From the NCBI GenBank assembly GCA_902493515.1, contig CABUPE010000012.1, positions 1-60,485 of the forward strand: a stretch of DNA of 60,485 nucleotides. The letters are read 5' to 3'. Made by a program: the position numbers and the translations under genes. Origin of the DNA: an uncultured Collinsella sp. GTDB lineage: Bacteria > Actinomycetota > Coriobacteriia > Coriobacteriales > Coriobacteriaceae. Below the pieces are notes generated by a model. That model was given only the letters and a program-made list of their open reading frames with translations. It was not told the origin of the DNA and searched no databases. Positions 60,390 to 60,485 of the stretch are shown here, piece by piece (within the stretch, counting starts at the first letter, position 1; every line of letters starts with the position of its first letter).

Positions 60390-60411
60390 GAGGCGGGGCA
60401 TGCCCCGCCTC
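60390..60411. repeat. perfect 22-bp palindrome at window end
   Basis: GAGGCGGGGCA followed by TGCCCCGCCTC, with no loop. It lies in 60370-60485, where I see no gene. It may be an operator for the gene beyond the window. Confidence 0.6.
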
Positions 60412-60485
60412 CGCCCTTTCAAGAAAGGACGGGGACACCGCCTAGAATTCGTCGTTGGAGTAATGAAGGTGACGAATGGAAGGAA

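Noticed and set aside
1..60485. CRISPR arrays and intact insertion sequences
   Set aside because: No regularly spaced direct repeats and no transposase frames; only single palindromes.

Overview
The window looks like a chromosome segment of a gut Coriobacteriia actinomycete, most likely Collinsella or a close relative. This is inferred, not proven. Support: high GC, GC-rich third codon positions, strong AGGAG-type ribosome sites with occasional TTG/GTG starts, a MurT-GatD peptidoglycan amidation enzyme, a sortase-type surface protein with an LAGTG signal, and many PadR/DUF1700, XRE and two-component modules. There is no rRNA, no CRISPR array and no intact transposase; mobile-element traces are small inverted repeats and gene remnants.

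Layout. 1-9.1 kb: a hybrid sensor kinase (runs off the left edge) overlapping a solute-binding lipoprotein; a MalY/PatB C-S lyase; TrmO; an XRE/zinc-ribbon/TipAS regulator; glutaredoxin; a dihydrouridine synthase; an unknown membrane protein. 9.1-16.8 kb: a 184-bp MITE-like inverted repeat, a 1083-residue fused ABC exporter, then a redox module (48-residue CXXC peptide, membrane 4Fe-4S protein, TlpA lipoprotein) divergent from a two-component system. 16.8-20.8 kb: a gene graveyard (frameshifted arginase and AAA ATPase, an unknown ORF, a broken small gene) and a GC-rich PadR/DUF1700 operon. 20.8-26.3 kb: a LuxR-type regulator and a 1455-residue surface protein. 26.4-31.9 kb: an XRE/membrane-protein pair and a divergent type IIA topoisomerase pair.

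31.9-37.2 kb: a redox/detoxification island (flavin reductases, HxlR, cupins, aldo/keto reductase, carboxymuconolactone decarboxylase, RibD-like reductase, MerR) with palindromic operators between divergent genes. 37.2-39.9 kb: a broken ATPase gene next to a perfect 19-bp inverted repeat, yjdF with its probable azaaromatic riboswitch, and a TenpN/ToxN-like toxin candidate with a structured leader. 40.0-44.8 kb: a very GC-rich lantibiotic-immunity module (LanF-E-G, YxeA, response regulator, kinase) with no lantibiotic biosynthesis genes.

45-60.5 kb: mostly core functions: guaA, L-asparaginase, an XRE/unknown gene pair sharing a perfect palindrome, DUF1648, ychF, a multi-cluster ferredoxin, two glycerol-dehydrogenase paralogues and an iron alcohol dehydrogenase, two coupled repeat-type proteins, a single-chain MurT-GatD fusion, and tRNA-Glu(UUC) followed by a tRNA-like minihelix.

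Best candidates for something new: the TenpN-like toxin unit (38886-39558), the XRE/129-aa palindrome pair (48000-48684), the orphan immunity module (40008-44844), the CXXC/4Fe-4S/TlpA relay (12890-16833), the MurT-GatD fusion, and the 184-bp palindromic element.
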